A DNA stretch of 64,000 nucleotides from Pseudomonadales bacterium. Lineage in GTDB: Bacteria > Pseudomonadota > Gammaproteobacteria > Pseudomonadales > Azotimanducaceae. The notes under the pieces are model-generated. The model saw only the letters and a program-made list of their open reading frames with translations. It was not told the origin of the DNA and ran no database searches. The position numbers were made by a program, and so were the translations under genes. The stretch spans positions 62,001 to 126,000 of the forward strand of contig JAJECH010000004.1 in the NCBI GenBank assembly GCA_022822135.1, in the 5' to 3' direction. Below, piece by piece: positions 63,555-64,000 of the stretch. Each line of letters starts with the position of its first letter. The first letter of the stretch is position 1.

Positions 63555-64000
63555 TTAATCAAATACGATCACGTTTCGAGCGACTTCGCCAGTCTCTAAC
63601 TGCGCCATCGCATCGTTGATATCTTCCAGTCCAATCCGACTCGAAATCATGTCGTCCAGATGCAATTTCCCTTGAAGGTAGAAATCGACAAATCGAGGCA
63701 TGTCGAGTCTGAAGCGATTCGATCCCATCATGGAGCCTTGAATGGTCTTTTCTTGTAAGAAATCCGGTCCGTGTAGGGTCACCATTTCCCCGGGTGGGAT
63801 CATCCCAATCACGGTCGCCGTACCTCCACGACGGAGCATTCGGAACGCTTGTTCGGCCGTTATCTTCAAACCGATTGCCTCAAAGGCGTAATGTACGCCG
63901 CCATCTGTTATCGCTCTTACACTATCCACCGCATCACTTGCCGAAGCGTCAACGGTGTCCGTCGCACCGAACTTTCGTGCTAGTTCGAGCTTCGATGCGA
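63555..64000 (-). CDS. Zinc-type alcohol dehydrogenase, C-terminal part
   Basis: The frame enters from the right edge with no start inside the window (GTG 63929 is internal), so only about the last 148 residues are present. They include KLELARKFGATDTV after the Rossmann-fold start, then VHYAFEAIG, GGTATVIGMIPPGE and the C-terminal DDMISSRIGLEDINDAMAQL, all typical of zinc-dependent medium-chain dehydrogenases of the class III/aryl-alcohol type. Zinc and N-terminal catalytic residues lie beyond the edge. It probably heads an operon with the FAH-family gene. Confidence 0.88.
   Translation of the reverse strand, partial: ASKLELARKFGATDTVDASASDAVDSVRAITDGGVHYAFEAIGLKITAEQAFRMLRRGGTATVIGMIPPGEMVTLHGPDFLQEKTIQGSMMGSNRFRLDMPRFVDFYLQGKLHLDDMISSRIGLEDINDAMAQLETGEVARNVIVFD

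Overview
The window is a densely packed bacterial chromosome segment of roughly balanced base composition. It reads as a free-living, probably marine, aerobic gammaproteobacterium. The evidence is synteny typical of that class (sdhE/ygfZ, mrp/metG, rnfABCDGE-nth, hda next to a DUF2066 gene and purM, RNase T beside monothiol glutaredoxin GrxD) together with mnmC, dinG, ptrA-like and bcp genes. The many PhyH, CaiB, amidohydrolase, epoxide hydrolase and FAH genes recall oligotrophic marine lineages. The exact order cannot be fixed from sequence alone. GTG and TTG starts are common. Many convergent genes overlap at their ends, which points to a compact genome.

Layout. 0-2 kb: two divergent PhyH-family dioxygenase genes, the left one cut by the window edge. 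1.9-7.5 kb: sdhE, then ygfZ-yciB-unknown-pdxJ-cyclophilin-small membrane protein-argS. 7.6-10 kb: fatty acid desaturase and amidohydrolase. 10-15.4 kb: mnmC, facing a murG-like/hda/CDP-alcohol phosphatidyltransferase/DUF2066 operon. 15.7-20.4 kb: purM, dcd, mrp, metG. 20.4-28 kb: the Rnf ion-pumping complex (A, B, C, D, G, E) followed by nth. Two catabolic genes, an F420-family luciferase-like oxidoreductase and mmsA, lie between rnfG and rnfE. RnfC lacks its usual N-terminal domain.

28-30.4 kb: argG, RNase T and grxD. 30.4-36.2 kb is a looser, accessory-looking region. It carries a CPBP membrane protease, a RelB/RelE pair, a VOC protein, a HipB/HipA pair and an orphan zeta-toxin-like P-loop protein, with gene-poor gaps of 300-535 bases. 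36.2-44.4 kb: a double CaiB-type CoA transferase, a PatB/MalY lyase, argD-argF and a large ankyrin protein. 44.4-49.4 kb: class I ribonucleotide reductase nrdA (two ATP-cones) and nrdB. 49.5-64 kb: hydrolases, a DUF349 protein, a glycerate-kinase-like ATPase, an M16 peptidase, DinG helicase, a PQQ-dehydrogenase-like beta-propeller, a lytic transglycosylase, Bcp, an FAH-family enzyme and a zinc alcohol dehydrogenase cut by the right edge.

Functional themes are arginine synthesis (argG, argD, argF, argS), deoxynucleotide supply (nrdA, nrdB, dcd), flavin- and iron-sulfur-based electron transfer (Rnf, Mrp, GrxD, SdhE, YgfZ), and degradation of organic acids and xenobiotic-like compounds. No tRNA, rRNA, CRISPR array, prophage or insertion sequence was recognised. 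The most unusual items are the probable ATC start of argS, the split rnf operon with a minimal RnfC, the toxin-antitoxin-rich region, and the divergent dinG and beta-propeller genes whose start codons overlap in one CATG.
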